Notes: a model not told the origin generated them from the sequence alone. Positions 44,005 to 54,423 are shown, counted from the stretch's first letter. The stretch: 64,000 nt of DNA from JACKJK01 sp046159835 (GCF_046159835.1 NZ_JBJXCY010000001.1:558001-622000); one strand, 5' to 3'. Program-made: numbers and translations.

Positions 44005-45672
44005 ATGCCTGCCAAGAAAGATGTCCTTCTCGATATCGAGGATCTTCACATCGAGGGCTTCACCGGCGACGAGTGGATCGAGATTGTCCACGGCGTCGAC
44101 CTGAAGCTGCATCGCGGCGAGGTTCTTGGCCTCATCGGTGAATCCGGTGCCGGCAAGTCGACCATCGGCCTGGCCGCCATGGGCTTTGCCCGCGACGGCT
44201 GCAAGATTTCTGGTGGCTCGATCGAGTTCGACGGGATGGAACTGACGACGACGCCCGAAAGCGATCTGCGGGCGCTGCGCGGCTCGCGCATCGCCTATGT
44301 TGCGCAGTCGGCGGCAGCCTCCTTCAACCCGGCGCACAAGATCATCGACCAGCACACCGAGGCACCGGTCCAGTACCGCATCCAGAAGCGCATGGAGGCA
44401 CAGGAAGACGCCATGGAGCTCTACGAGCGCCTGCGTCTGCCCAACCCCCAGGAGATCGGCTTCCGCTACCCGCACCAGGTGTCCGGCGGCCAGCTCCAGC
44501 GCGCGATGACGGCCATGGCCATGGCCTGCCGCCCCGACCTCATCATCTTCGATGAACCGACGACGGCGCTCGACGTGACGACCCAGATCGAGGTGCTGGC
44601 GGCGATCCGCGATATCGTCGACCAGTTCAACACCGCCGCGATCTACATCACCCATGACCTTGCCGTGGTTGCCCAGATGGCCGACACCATCAAGGTGCTG
44701 CTGAAGGGCAACGAGGTGGAGGAAGCGCCCACCGAACAGATGCTGGCGAGCCCGAAAGAGGATTACACCAAGAGCCTCTGGGCGGTGCGCAGCTTCCAGA
44801 AGGAGCAGAAGAGCCGGCCCGTCGGCCCCGATGCCGTCCCGGTCGTTTCGGTACAGGACATCGATGCCGCCTATGGACCAGTGAAGGTGCTGGAAGACGT
44901 CTCATTCGACGTCTTTGCGGGCATGACGGTCGCCGTCGTGGGTGAGTCCGGCTCGGGCAAATCGACCACTGCGCGCTGCATCACCGGTTTGCTGCCGCCC
45001 ACCAAGGGCAAGATCATGTTCAACGGTGAGGAGCTTCCGCCCAGCTACAAGGACCGCACCAAGGATCAGTTGCGCCAGGCGCAGATGATCTACCAGATGG
45101 CGGATACCGCGCTGAACCCGAAGGTTCGCATCAGCGAGATCATCGGTCGGCCCGCGAAATTCTACAGCGGGTTGAGCGGCGCGGCACTGAAGGCGCGCGT
45201 CGATGAACTGCTCGACCTGATCGAATTGGAACCATCGAAATACTATGACCGCTATCCGCCGGAACTCTCAGGCGGGCAGAAGCAGCGTATCGGCATCGCC
45301 CGGGCACTGGCGGCCGAGCCGACCTTCATCATCTGCGACGAGGTGACGAGCGCGCTTGACCAGCTTGTGGCCGAGGGCATCCTGAAGCTGCTCGACAAGC
45401 TGCAGCGAGAGCTGAACCTAGCCTACATGTTCATCACCCACGATCTGGCGACGGTGCGTTCCATTGCCGACGAGGTGGTTGTCATGCGGCAGGGCCAGGT
45501 CGTGGAGCAGGGTCCGAAGGACGTCATGTTCAAGCCGCCCCATCATCCCTATACGGACCTGCTGCTGTCCTCGGTTCCGGAAATGGACCCGAACTGGCTC
45601 ACCACGCTGCTCGAAGAGCGTGGCGTCGACAATGTTGGCGAGGCATCTGACGCATCCACCGGCGGCGAGTGA
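44005..45672 (+). CDS. ABC transporter fused ATP-binding protein (DppD-DppF)
   Basis: 555 aa with two complete ATPase domains. First: Walker A GESGAGKST (45-53), signature VSGGQLQRAMTAMAMACRPD, Walker B LIIFDEPTTALDV. Second: Walker A GESGSGKST (313-321), signature LSGGQKQRIGIARAL, then FIICDEVTSALDQL. The short C-terminal HHPYTDLLLSSVP is the usual oligopeptide-ATPase tail. Both signatures are intact, unlike the LivG part of the neighbouring fusion. The gene is the last of the operon; its stop codon lies in the loop of a hairpin. Confidence 0.94.
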   Translation: MPAKKDVLLDIEDLHIEGFTGDEWIEIVHGVDLKLHRGEVLGLIGESGAGKSTIGLAAMGFARDGCKISGGSIEFDGMELTTTPESDLRALRGSRIAYVAQSAAASFNPAHKIIDQHTEAPVQYRIQKRMEAQEDAMELYERLRLPNPQEIGFRYPHQVSGGQLQRAMTAMAMACRPDLIIFDEPTTALDVTTQIEVLAAIRDIVDQFNTAAIYITHDLAVVAQMADTIKVLLKGNEVEEAPTEQMLASPKEDYTKSLWAVRSFQKEQKSRPVGPDAVPVVSVQDIDAAYGPVKVLEDVSFDVFAGMTVAVVGESGSGKSTTARCITGLLPPTKGKIMFNGEELPPSYKDRTKDQLRQAQMIYQMADTALNPKVRISEIIGRPAKFYSGLSGAALKARVDELLDLIELEPSKYYDRYPPELSGGQKQRIGIARALAAEPTFIICDEVTSALDQLVAEGILKLLDKLQRELNLAYMFITHDLATVRSIADEVVVMRQGQVVEQGPKDVMFKPPHHPYTDLLLSSVPEMDPNWLTTLLEERGVDNVGEASDASTGGE

Positions 45673-45684
45673 TCGCTGCCGGTG
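45657..45684 (+). terminator. Hairpin enclosing the stop codon of the fused ATPase gene
   Basis: CACCGGCGGCGA (45657-45668) pairs with TCGCTGCCGGTG (45673-45684) as a 12-bp stem with one G-T wobble and a GTGA loop; the TGA stop is inside the loop. There is no T-run downstream, so termination would be factor-assisted or the element may simply protect the 3' end. The end of the dpp-type operon is the obvious site for it. Confidence 0.45.
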
Positions 45685-46083
45685 ACGGCCAAAGACACGC
45701 TCGACGTTTCATATCGCCAGCGCGTTCAGGTCATTGATGTCAGGGGGTCGTGCGGGCACGTGTCGAGGCCGCTGGCGCAAATGCGCCGGTGCCCAATCAG
45801 ACGATGGCCATGCCCGAGAGCACCATGGCACCGACAATGCAAATATACACCCCCACAAGCGCCTGCCAGGAGCCGCTGCGGTTACGGAATTCGCGGATGA
45901 GATCGTCACGGTTCATGGTGTGACTCCACGGCCAGAGGTGTTTTCAAGGGTGTCGGTCGCAAGCGGTTTTTCGTCACCGCTTCCATTTCCGCCAATTGGC
46001 ATTCTTCGTAGCCCGGCGCAAGGGGGCGCGGCACGAATTCTCATGCACAGGCTGCATATCAGCGAAAACCGGAAAACATAGCG
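45685..46083. other. Intergenic region between dpp-type operon and DMT exporter gene
   Basis: About 400 bp with no long gene. It holds the 39-codon membrane-peptide frame at 45797-45916 on the minus strand and otherwise unremarkable sequence. The two flanking operons converge here. I see no second terminator and no repeats worth listing. Confidence 0.5.
45797..45916 (-). CDS. Possible 39-aa single-span membrane peptide
   Basis: A short frame on the minus strand: ATG at 45916, preceded by GGAG at 8 nt, TGA at 45797-45799. The product begins MNRDDLIREFRNRSGSW, a charged amphipathic start, and continues QALVGVYICIVGAMVLSGMA, one hydrophobic helix reaching almost to the end. Charge distribution (Asp/Arg outside, neutral helix) and the good ribosome site argue for a genuine small protein. 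It lies downstream of the DMT exporter gene on the same strand, 167 bp away. Function unknown; no homolog can be named. Confidence 0.45.
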   Translation of the reverse strand: MNRDDLIREFRNRSGSWQALVGVYICIVGAMVLSGMAIV

Positions 46084-46965
46084 TTAAGCGCGGGCTGTTT
46101 TCCGGCCATTCCGCTGGCTTTTCGCGACCGCCCACAGGTTGGACGCGAGCAGCGCGGTGAGGATGATCGCGCCGCCGACAAGCGTGCTTTGCCCCGGCAC
46201 TTCATCGAGCACGTACCATGCGAGGATCGGGGCCAGCGTCGCCTCCAGCAGAAGCAGCAGCGAAACCTCCGCCGAGGAGATGTAGCGCGGTCCCAGCGTC
46301 AGCAGGCTGACGCCGAAGGGAATGAAGACGCAGCCCAGCAGCAGCGCGTAGCCGAAATCGGTCGCGTCCATCTCGCCGGGCGCGGCGAAGGGCAGGGTGA
46401 TGAGCGAGGCGATCAGGTAGCCGAGCGCGGCGGACGGCACCATCGACATGTGCCGCGCCGCGCGCGCGATCGTCAGCGCGCTGGCAAGTGCGATGGCCGT
46501 GCACAGCGCGAACAGTTCGCCCAGCATGTCTCCGGTGAAGTCGCCGCCGCCAGTGATGATCGCGACGCCGCCGACGCAGACGGCAATCGTTCCAAGCTTG
46601 CGGGGCGTCAGCGGCTCACCGAGAAATATGCGGCTGATGAGGGCAGCGAAGATCGGTGTCGTCGCCACGATCATCACGGCGGACGCAATGGTCGTGTATT
46701 GCACCGCCAGCACGAAACAGCTGATGCCGCCCGACGACAGGATGCCGTAAGCGAGCCCGCGCCAGCCCATGCTGCGCAGCCTGGCGGGCAGGCGGCCGCG
46801 ATAGTAGATTGCAAGCCCGATGAAGAGCGTGAGGGTCGTGAAGGCCGCGCGCCAGAAGACGACGGCAAGGTCCGGCGCATCGATCAGCCGGATCAGGATG
46901 CTGTCCGGCACGATGGCCAGCACGCCGAGGCTGGTCAGCAGGAAACCCTTGAGATGCTCGTTCAC
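46084..46965 (-). CDS. DMT-superfamily (EamA) transporter
   Basis: 293 aa with ten predicted helices in two EamA repeats: LLTSLGVLAIVPDSILIRLI and ISRIFLGEPLTPRKLGTIAV in the first, LLLLLEATLAPILAWYVLDE and VPGQSTLVGGAIILTALLAS in the second. Starts at GTG (46965) overlapping the stop of the carnitine-dehydrogenase gene, so it is in the same operon. DMT members export amino acids or metabolites; here it may export or import a carnitine-pathway intermediate. Confidence 0.9.
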   Translation of the reverse strand: MNEHLKGFLLTSLGVLAIVPDSILIRLIDAPDLAVVFWRAAFTTLTLFIGLAIYYRGRLPARLRSMGWRGLAYGILSSGGISCFVLAVQYTTIASAVMIVATTPIFAALISRIFLGEPLTPRKLGTIAVCVGGVAIITGGGDFTGDMLGELFALCTAIALASALTIARAARHMSMVPSAALGYLIASLITLPFAAPGEMDATDFGYALLLGCVFIPFGVSLLTLGPRYISSAEVSLLLLLEATLAPILAWYVLDEVPGQSTLVGGAIILTALLASNLWAVAKSQRNGRKTARA

Positions 46966-48026
46966 GCCGGGTCCGCCTGCGGTCCCGGTCTGGCCGCATC
47001 ATCTTCGCTGCCTTCGGGTTTTGCGGCCCGCACGGCAAGGTGCGCCTTGTACTCGTTCATCAGCGCGCCCGCGCCCCACCCTTCGCCGCCACGTGCCGCA
47101 CCCAGCGCGTCCATGATGGCGGTGAGGTTTTCGTCGCGGATGGATTCAAGCTCGCGGATCGACCACTTGTCCGACTGCGCGTCGGACTGCGAGGCTATGA
47201 GGTCGACCAGTTCGTCGTTGAACTCCGGCACGTCGGTCAGCTTCGACCAGGGCCACTGCAGGGCCGGGCCGAACTGCGCCATGAAGTGCCGCATGCCCGC
47301 TTCGCCTCCGGCGATCCGGTAGACCTGGAACAGGCCCATCTGCGCCCAGCGAAGCCCGAAGGAATAGCGCATGATGTCGTCGAGTTCTTCGACCGTGCAG
47401 ATGCCGTCGCGGATAAGCCAGAGCGCCTCGCGCCAGACGGCCTCCAGCAGCCGGTCGCCGACGAAGGCCTCGATCTCCTTGCGGATGATGACGGGCTTCA
47501 TGCCGATGGACGCGTAGGTCTTCTCAGCCCGCGCGACCGCCGAGGCCGCCGTCTGCCGTCCGCCAACGATTTCCACCAGCGGCAGCAGGTAGACCGGGTT
47601 GTAAGGGTGGGCGACAACGAGGCGCTCAGGCCGCGCCATGACGGACTGCATCTCGCTCGGCAGCAGGCCGGAGGTGGACGAGCCGATCACCGTTTCGGAT
47701 GGCGCGTGCGCGTCGATTTCGGCCAGCACCTTGTGCTTGAGGTCCATGCGTTCCGGCACGCTCTCCTGCACGAGGTCGGCATCGCGGACCGCATCCTGCA
47801 GGCTGTTGCAGTAGGTGATCTTGCCCGGTGCGGGCAGGCCGCCGTCGCCCGCCAGCCGCTTGTAGGCCTTCTCCGCATTGGCCATGACCTCGCCGACCTT
47901 TCGCGAGGCCTGCGGGTCGGGGTCGAAGACATTGACGTCGACACCGTTGAGGACGAGGCGCGCGATCCAGCCAGCCCCGATGACGCCGCCGCCGATGCAG
48001 GCGGCCTTGCGCGGCAGCGCCCTCAT
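46962..48026 (-). CDS. L-carnitine 3-dehydrogenase-like 3-hydroxyacyl-CoA dehydrogenase
   Basis: 354 aa, start at 48026 (MRALPRKAACIGGGVIGAGW) overlapping the BKACE stop (ATGA). Dinucleotide site GGGVIGAGW with Asp in FDPDP for NAD; catalytic His in VVAHPYNPVYLLPLVEIVGG; C-terminal helical dimer domain (YSFGLRWAQMGLFQVYRIAG). The 3HCDH branch that includes lambda-crystallin and carnitine dehydrogenase matches best, and the adjoining BKACE gene is the enzyme for 3-dehydrocarnitine cleavage. Reaction: L-carnitine + NAD to 3-dehydrocarnitine. In some rhizobia the enzyme carries a fused thioesterase; here a thioesterase gene exists separately at 53983. Confidence 0.83.
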   Translation of the reverse strand: MRALPRKAACIGGGVIGAGWIARLVLNGVDVNVFDPDPQASRKVGEVMANAEKAYKRLAGDGGLPAPGKITYCNSLQDAVRDADLVQESVPERMDLKHKVLAEIDAHAPSETVIGSSTSGLLPSEMQSVMARPERLVVAHPYNPVYLLPLVEIVGGRQTAASAVARAEKTYASIGMKPVIIRKEIEAFVGDRLLEAVWREALWLIRDGICTVEELDDIMRYSFGLRWAQMGLFQVYRIAGGEAGMRHFMAQFGPALQWPWSKLTDVPEFNDELVDLIASQSDAQSDKWSIRELESIRDENLTAIMDALGAARGGEGWGAGALMNEYKAHLAVRAAKPEGSEDDAARPGPQADPA

Positions 48027-48934
48027 TTCGGGGCCCGCTTGGTGAGCTTCAGCCGGTCGCGGACCTCCTGTGGGCCGATGACCTTCGCGCCGAGGTTCTC
48101 GATGATGGAGACCGCGCGTTCGACCAGTTGCGCGTTCGTGGCCAGCTGGCCCTTGCCGAGCCAGAGATTGTCCTCCAGTCCGACGCGAACATTGCCGCCG
48201 GCGAGCACCGAGGCCGCGACATACGGCATCTGGCTGCGGCCGAGCGAGAAGGCCGACCACGTCCAGTTGTCCGGCACCGCGTTGACCATCGCCATGAACG
48301 TGTTGAGGTCGTTGGGCGCGCCCCACGGCACGCCCATGCAAAGCTGGACGAGGGCGTCGTCGTCCAGCACCCCTTCCTCGACGAGGTTCTTGGCAAGCCA
48401 CAGGTGGCCGGTGTCGAAGGCCTCGATTTCCGGCTTCACCCCAAGCCCGGTCATCATCTCGCCCATGGCGCGCAACATGCCCGGCGTGTTGGTCATCACG
48501 TAGTCGGCTTCGGCGAAGTTCATGGTGCCGCAGTCGAGCGTGCAGATTTCCGGCAGGCACTGCGCCACGTGCTCGACGCGGGCCGCGGCTCCGATCATGT
48601 CGGTCCCGGCCTCGTTCAGCGGCAGCGGCTTTTCACTGGAGCCGAACACCATGTCGCCACCCATCCCGGCGGTGAGGTTCAGCACCACGTCGACTTCGGC
48701 CTCGCGGATGCGCTGCGTCACCTCGCGGTAGAGTTCCAGCCGCCGGCTCGGCTTGCCTGTGTCGGGTTCGCGAACGTGGCAATGAACGATGGCCGCACCG
48801 GCCTTCGCCGCGTCGATGGCGCTGTTGGCGATCTCTTCGGTCGAGCGGGGCACGTGGGGCGAGCGGTCCTGCGTGCCGCCCGAGCCGGTGACGGCGCAGG
48901 TGACGAAGACCTCGGTATTCATGGCGAGCGGCAT
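48023..48934 (-). CDS. Beta-keto acid cleavage enzyme (BKACE, DUF849)
   Basis: 303 aa from the ATG at 48934, which has GAGGA six bases upstream (an in-frame TTG at 48946 lacks such support). Zn-binding HCHVREPDTGKPSRR, VVLNLTAGMGGDMVFG, the Glu/Cys-bearing LPEICTLDCGTMNFAEADYV and MGVPWGAPNDLNTFMAMVNA are the family blocks. BKACE enzymes condense a beta-keto acid with acetyl-CoA and split it. With carnitine dehydrogenase next door the substrate should be 3-dehydrocarnitine, giving betainyl-CoA and acetoacetate. First gene of the three-gene minus-strand operon. Confidence 0.88.
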   Translation of the reverse strand: MPLAMNTEVFVTCAVTGSGGTQDRSPHVPRSTEEIANSAIDAAKAGAAIVHCHVREPDTGKPSRRLELYREVTQRIREAEVDVVLNLTAGMGGDMVFGSSEKPLPLNEAGTDMIGAAARVEHVAQCLPEICTLDCGTMNFAEADYVMTNTPGMLRAMGEMMTGLGVKPEIEAFDTGHLWLAKNLVEEGVLDDDALVQLCMGVPWGAPNDLNTFMAMVNAVPDNWTWSAFSLGRSQMPYVAASVLAGGNVRVGLEDNLWLGKGQLATNAQLVERAVSIIENLGAKVIGPQEVRDRLKLTKRAPK

Positions 48935-49161
48935 CGGTTTCCTCAAACTGTCGGTCCGGTTGCGAATGCCCGTGAAGTGAAGAGCATCCGGTCCGGACCC
49001 GGTATCTGGAAACCGACGTTAATCGCACTTCGCGCGCCCGCGCCACCGGGCAGGCGCAATTCTGCCATGCGGCCCAAAGCGCACTGTCGAAAGCGCTTTA
49101 TCTGCGCCGCCGCCGGTGCTTGATTGCCGGTTCCATTTGCCTTCTTCCCGAACGGATGCCC

Positions 49162-50433
49162 ATGTCGATAGAAACCACCCACACGCTCGTCGTCGGCGCC
49201 GGACAGGCCGGCATCGCCATGAGCGAACATTTGCGCGCCGATGGCATCGAGCATGTCGTGCTGGAAAAGGACCGGGTGGCCGAAAGCTGGCGCACCGCGC
49301 GCTGGGATTCACTGGTGGCAAACGGCCCCGCCTGGCACGACCGTTTCCCCAATCTGGAGTATCCGAAGAGCGGGCCGGACGAATTCCCCCCGAAGGAGGA
49401 GGTCGTCGATTACTTCACCCATTATGCGCAGCGCATCGATGCGCCGATCCGCACCGGTGTCGAGGTCACCTCCTGCGAGCGCCTGCACGGCAGGCCGGGC
49501 TTTCGCGTCGAGACGAGCCTCGGTGCGCTGGAGGTGCGCAACGTGGTTGCCGCGACCGGTGCCTTTCAGGTGCCGGTGATCCCGAAGCTGGTGCCGGAAG
49601 ATACCGACATCGCGCAGCTTCACTCACACGACTACCGCAATCCCGACCAACTTGGCGAAGGCGCGGTGCTCGTCGTCGGGGCAGGGTCCTCCGGCACGCA
49701 GATTGCCGATGAATTGAACCGTGCAGGACGCACGGTCTACCTCTCCATCGGCCCGCATGACCGCCCGCCGCGCGCCTATCGCGGGCGCGACAATGTCTGG
49801 TGGCTGGGCGTGCTCGGCAAGTGGGATGCCGCGACGCCGCCTGGCGGCGCGGAGCACGTGACCATCGCCGTCTCCGGTGCGCGCGGCGGCGAGACCATCG
49901 ACTTCCGCCGCATGGCGGGCCACGGCATCACGCTGCTCGGCAGGACCGACCGGTTCGAAGACGGCGTCATGCACTTCAACCCGGACCTTGCGACCAACAT
50001 AGCGCGCGGAGACGCCAACTACCTTTCGCTGCTGGATGAAGCCGACGCCTACGTGCTGCGCAACGAGCTGGACCTGCCCGAAGAGATCGAGGCCCGCGAG
50101 ATTGGCCCCGATCCCGACTGCATGACCAAACAGATTCTGGAACTTGACCTTGCCGAGGCCGGCATCGGCACCATTCTCTGGGCGACCGGATACGAGAACG
50201 ACTACGGCTGGCTGAAAGTCGACAACGCGCTGGACGAGGCCGGGCGGCCAAACCACCGGCGCGGCGTCAGCGAGGAACCGGGCATCTACTTCCTCGGCCT
50301 GCCGTGGCAGTCGCGGCGCGGGTCGAGCTTCATCTGGGGCGTGTGGCACGACGCGAAGTACATTTCCGACCACATCGCCAAGCTGGACGGATACCTGTCC
50401 TACCGGCCCACCGCCCACGGCGACAGCGAATGA
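49162..50433 (+). CDS. Flavin-containing monooxygenase-like NAD(P)/FAD oxidoreductase
   Basis: 423 aa from the ATG at 49162 (an in-frame ATG at 49156 adds two residues). FAD site LVVGAGQAGIAMSEHLRADG at the N-terminus; second Rossmann site for NADPH VLVVGAGSSGTQIADELNRA (about 170-190); linking segment LHSHDYRNPDQLGEGA, comparable to the FMO fingerprint, and the late ILWATGYENDYGWL (ATG motif). It oxygenates N, S or C-carbonyl centres. The neighbours RidA, DUF1028 and a deacetylase suggest an amine or amide-derived substrate. Divergent from the carnitine operon. Confidence 0.87.
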   Translation: MSIETTHTLVVGAGQAGIAMSEHLRADGIEHVVLEKDRVAESWRTARWDSLVANGPAWHDRFPNLEYPKSGPDEFPPKEEVVDYFTHYAQRIDAPIRTGVEVTSCERLHGRPGFRVETSLGALEVRNVVAATGAFQVPVIPKLVPEDTDIAQLHSHDYRNPDQLGEGAVLVVGAGSSGTQIADELNRAGRTVYLSIGPHDRPPRAYRGRDNVWWLGVLGKWDAATPPGGAEHVTIAVSGARGGETIDFRRMAGHGITLLGRTDRFEDGVMHFNPDLATNIARGDANYLSLLDEADAYVLRNELDLPEEIEAREIGPDPDCMTKQILELDLAEAGIGTILWATGYENDYGWLKVDNALDEAGRPNHRRGVSEEPGIYFLGLPWQSRRGSSFIWGVWHDAKYISDHIAKLDGYLSYRPTAHGDSE

Positions 50434-50445
50434 GGACGAGCCACC

Positions 50446-50865
50446 ATGGCGCATGAGCGCATCCGCAAGTTCAACACGCGCGACACCTACCCGGAGCAGA
50501 AACTCGACAACGACCTGTCCCAGGCGGTGGTCGCGCGCGGGCGCACGGTCTTCCTGCGCGGGCAGATCGCGCAGGACCTCGACACGCGCGAGAGCCTGCA
50601 TGTGGGTGATGCCGGCAAGCAGGCGGAAAAGGCCATGTCCAACATCGCCATGCTGATGGCGGAGGCCGGCGGCTCCATGGAGCATGTCTGCCGCGTGGTC
50701 GTGTACCTCACCGACATTCGCCACCGCGAGGCGGTCTACCGCGAGATGGGCAAGTGGCTGAAGGGCGTCTACCCGGTGTCCACCGGCCTTGTCGTCACCG
50801 CGCTGGCACGGCCCGAATGGCTGGTCGAGATCGAGGCCACCGCCGTCATCCCGGATGAGGCGTGA
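50446..50865 (+). CDS. RidA/YjgF-family enamine/imine deaminase or related hydrolase
   Basis: 139-aa RidA-fold protein. VVARGRTVFLRGQIAQDLDT (about 26-45) and KAMSNIAMLMAEAGGSMEHV are the usual core; VYLTDIRHREAVYREM and STGLVVTALARPEWLVEIEA close the trimeric active site. The Arg expected in housekeeping RidA (ARxxxLP-type) reads ALARPEWLVEIEATAV with the Arg and Glu kept. It follows the monooxygenase by 12 bp and probably removes a reactive imine made by that enzyme. Confidence 0.88.
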   Translation: MAHERIRKFNTRDTYPEQKLDNDLSQAVVARGRTVFLRGQIAQDLDTRESLHVGDAGKQAEKAMSNIAMLMAEAGGSMEHVCRVVVYLTDIRHREAVYREMGKWLKGVYPVSTGLVVTALARPEWLVEIEATAVIPDEA

Positions 50866-50874
50866 GGTGAAGCG

Positions 50875-51542
50875 GTGACCTTTTCCCTCGTCGCACGCTG
50901 CAGCGAAACCGGCATGTTCGGTGTCGCGGTGTCCTCGTCCTCGCCGGCTGTCGCGGCGCGCTGCGCCCATGCGCGCGCCGGCGTCGGCGCGGTCGCCAGC
51001 CAGAACGTCACTGATCCGGCTCTCGGCACCCGCGTGCTCGACATGCTGGAGGCCGGCCGCAGCGCCAACGAGGCGGTCACCTCGCTGAAGGGTCGCGAGC
51101 ATATCGAGTACAGGCAGGTGCTGGCCGTGGACCGCGACGGCGAAACCGCGATCCACTCGGGTACCAACGTGCTCGGCAAGTGGGGGCAGGCGGCAGCGCA
51201 GGACGTTGCATCCGGCGGCAATCTGCTGGCGAACGAAGTCGTGCCGCAAGCCATCGTCGACGGGTTTCTCTCCGCGCGCGGTCACATCGGCGACCGGCTG
51301 CTGGAGGCGATGCGCGCCGGGCTGGAGGCGGGCGGCGAGGCCGGGCCGGTCCATTCCGCCGGGATGCTGATCGTCGATGAACTGGCCTGGCCGCTGGCCG
51401 AATTGCGCTGCGACTGGACCGACGATTGTCCCATCGCGGCAATCGAGGCCGCGTGGGCCATCTACAAGCCGCAAATGGCGGACTATGTTCAACGTGCGCT
51501 CGACCCGAGCGGGGCACCGTCCTACGGCGTGCCCGGCGACCA

Positions 51543-51546
<4 letters not shown>
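50875..51546 (+). CDS. DUF1028-family protein
   Basis: 223 aa, GTG start 9 bp after RidA. It begins TFSLVARCSETGMFGVAVSS and SSPAVAARCAHARAGVGAVA, with SQNVTDPALGTRVLDMLEAG, the N-terminal-nucleophile-like pattern of DUF1028, a family linked to amide or peptide hydrolysis but not characterised in detail. Its Thr/Ser-rich start suggests possible self-processing, though no cleavage site can be proved. The stop overlaps the deacetylase start (ATGA). Confidence 0.86.
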
Positions 51547-52721
<1,175 letters not shown>

Positions 52722-52828
52722 CGGGATGCTCGCTTGTGCGCTGATCCCTTGGCGCGGGCGCGCAAGGGTGATGAAATCCCGCCCAACCAATGACAACACG
52801 AAATTCCGGGACGGGAGCTCCACCTGAC

Positions 52829-53983
52829 ATGACGCCATTCACCTTCAACACCACGCCGGGCATCGTATTCGAACCGGGCGCGGCGCGGCGGCTCGCCGAA
52901 ATCGTCGGCAAGAAGCTCGGGGGCAATATCCTCTTCGTCACCGATCCCGGCCTGCGCAAGCTGGGTCTCGTCGACCCGGCCCTGCAATCGCTGAAGGACG
53001 CCGGGATCGAGGTGACGGTCTTTGACGCGGTCGAGGCAGACCCCTCCCGCGCGACGCTGGAAAAGGCGGTGGAAGCAGGCGCCGGGTCGACCGGCGTCAT
53101 CGGCTTCGGCGGCGGATCGTCCATGGACGTGGCGAAGCTCGCAGCCCTCCTGCTCGGCTCGAACGAAGATCTCGACGAAGCTTGGGGCGTCGCGCAGGCC
53201 AAGGGTCCGCGCCTGCCGATGGCGCTGATCCCGACGACGGCGGGCACCGGCTCGGAAGTCACCCCGGTTTCCATCATCACCGTCGGCGAGGAAGAAAAGC
53301 GCGGCGTCTCGTCGCCCGTCATCCTACCGGATATCGCGGTGCTGGACGCGGAACTGACGCTCGGCCTGCCGGCACACATCACGGCGGCAACCGGCGTCGA
53401 TGCCATGGTCCACGCTATCGAGGCCTATGCCTCCAGGAGCGCCAACAACAACCCGCTCTCGAAGATGCTGGCGAAGCAGGCGCTGCAGCTTCTCGGCGCC
53501 AACATCGAGGCGGCGGTCTTCAACGGCAAGGACACCGATGCGCGCGGCGCGATGCTGCTCGGCTCCATGCTGGCGGGGCAGGCCTTCGCCAATTCGCCGG
53601 TCGCTGCCGTCCACGCGCTGGCCTACCCGATCGGCGGCACGTTCCACGTGCCGCACGGCCTGTCTAACGCGCTGGTGCTGCCGCACGTGCTGCGCTTCAA
53701 CGCACCCGACGCCGCCCATCTCTACGCGGAGATCGCCTGCGATGCCTTCCCGGCACTGTCGAAGGAAGAGGGCAGCCAGGCCCGCTGCGCCGCCTTCATC
53801 GAGAGCCTTGCCGACCTGTCGAAGAAGCTCGGCATGGAAACGCGGCTGCAGGAGGTCGGCATCGGCAAGGACGCCCTGCCGAAGATGGCGGCGGACGCCA
53901 TGAAGCAGACGCGCCTGTTGGTGAACAATCCGCGCGGTGTGTCGGAAGCCGACGCGCTGTCGATCTACACGGCGGCGTGGTGA
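52829..53983 (+). CDS. Iron-containing (group III) alcohol dehydrogenase
   Basis: 384 aa from the ATG at 52829, with GGGAG upstream; a 13-residue longer frame lacks a ribosome site. NAD-binding GFGGGSSMDVAKLAALLLGS (about 94-113), IPTTAGTGSEVTP (substrate loop) and the metal ligands in GVDAMVHAIEAY (Asp, His) and VHALAYPIGGTFHVPHGLSN (His, His) are complete. Oxidises or reduces a short-chain alcohol/aldehyde. Shares a TGATG junction with the thioesterase gene. A choline/betaine aldehyde-like role would suit the region but is not shown by sequence. Confidence 0.92.
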   Translation: MTPFTFNTTPGIVFEPGAARRLAEIVGKKLGGNILFVTDPGLRKLGLVDPALQSLKDAGIEVTVFDAVEADPSRATLEKAVEAGAGSTGVIGFGGGSSMDVAKLAALLLGSNEDLDEAWGVAQAKGPRLPMALIPTTAGTGSEVTPVSIITVGEEEKRGVSSPVILPDIAVLDAELTLGLPAHITAATGVDAMVHAIEAYASRSANNNPLSKMLAKQALQLLGANIEAAVFNGKDTDARGAMLLGSMLAGQAFANSPVAAVHALAYPIGGTFHVPHGLSNALVLPHVLRFNAPDAAHLYAEIACDAFPALSKEEGSQARCAAFIESLADLSKKLGMETRLQEVGIGKDALPKMAADAMKQTRLLVNNPRGVSEADALSIYTAAW

Positions 53984-54423
53984 TGGCGAAACCCGATCCC
54001 GGCAAGCGCGACGCCTACCGCGCCTTCTATCCGATTACCACCCGCTGGTCGGACAACGACGTCTATGGCCACATGAACAACGTGGTCCACTACGCGCTGT
54101 TCGACACCTCGGTGAATGGCTGGCTGATCGCGCAGGGCGCGCTCGACATCCACGGAGGCGAACAGATCGGACTGGTGGTGGAAACCGGCTGCCGCTACTT
54201 CGCGGAAATGGCCTACCCGGACGTGGTGACGGCGGGGCTTCGCGTGGGCCGGATCGGCACGTCCTCGGTGCGCTACGAGGTAGGCCTGTTCCGCAACGAC
54301 GATGAGGTCGCTGCCGCCGAAGGGTTCTTCATCCACGTTTACGTGGACAAGGCCTCGCGCAAGCCCGCCCCGCTGAACGACAGGTTGCGCACCGCGCTGG
54401 AGCAGATCGTGGTTCAGGCCTGA
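53983..54423 (+). CDS. 4-hydroxybenzoyl-CoA thioesterase-like hot-dog thioesterase
   Basis: 146 aa with the hot-dog active-site helix YPITTRWSDNDVYGHMNNVV (about 14-33), where Asp and His/Asn act, and VVETGCRYFAEMAYPDVVTA then VGRIGTSSVRYEVGLF. In carnitine-degrading gene sets a thioesterase of this type is thought to release betaine from betainyl-CoA made by BKACE; here it is on the opposite strand about 5 kb from the BKACE gene but in the same region. Start overlaps the alcohol dehydrogenase stop; a GTG two codons upstream is possible. Confidence 0.85.
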   Translation: MAKPDPGKRDAYRAFYPITTRWSDNDVYGHMNNVVHYALFDTSVNGWLIAQGALDIHGGEQIGLVVETGCRYFAEMAYPDVVTAGLRVGRIGTSSVRYEVGLFRNDDEVAAAEGFFIHVYVDKASRKPAPLNDRLRTALEQIVVQA

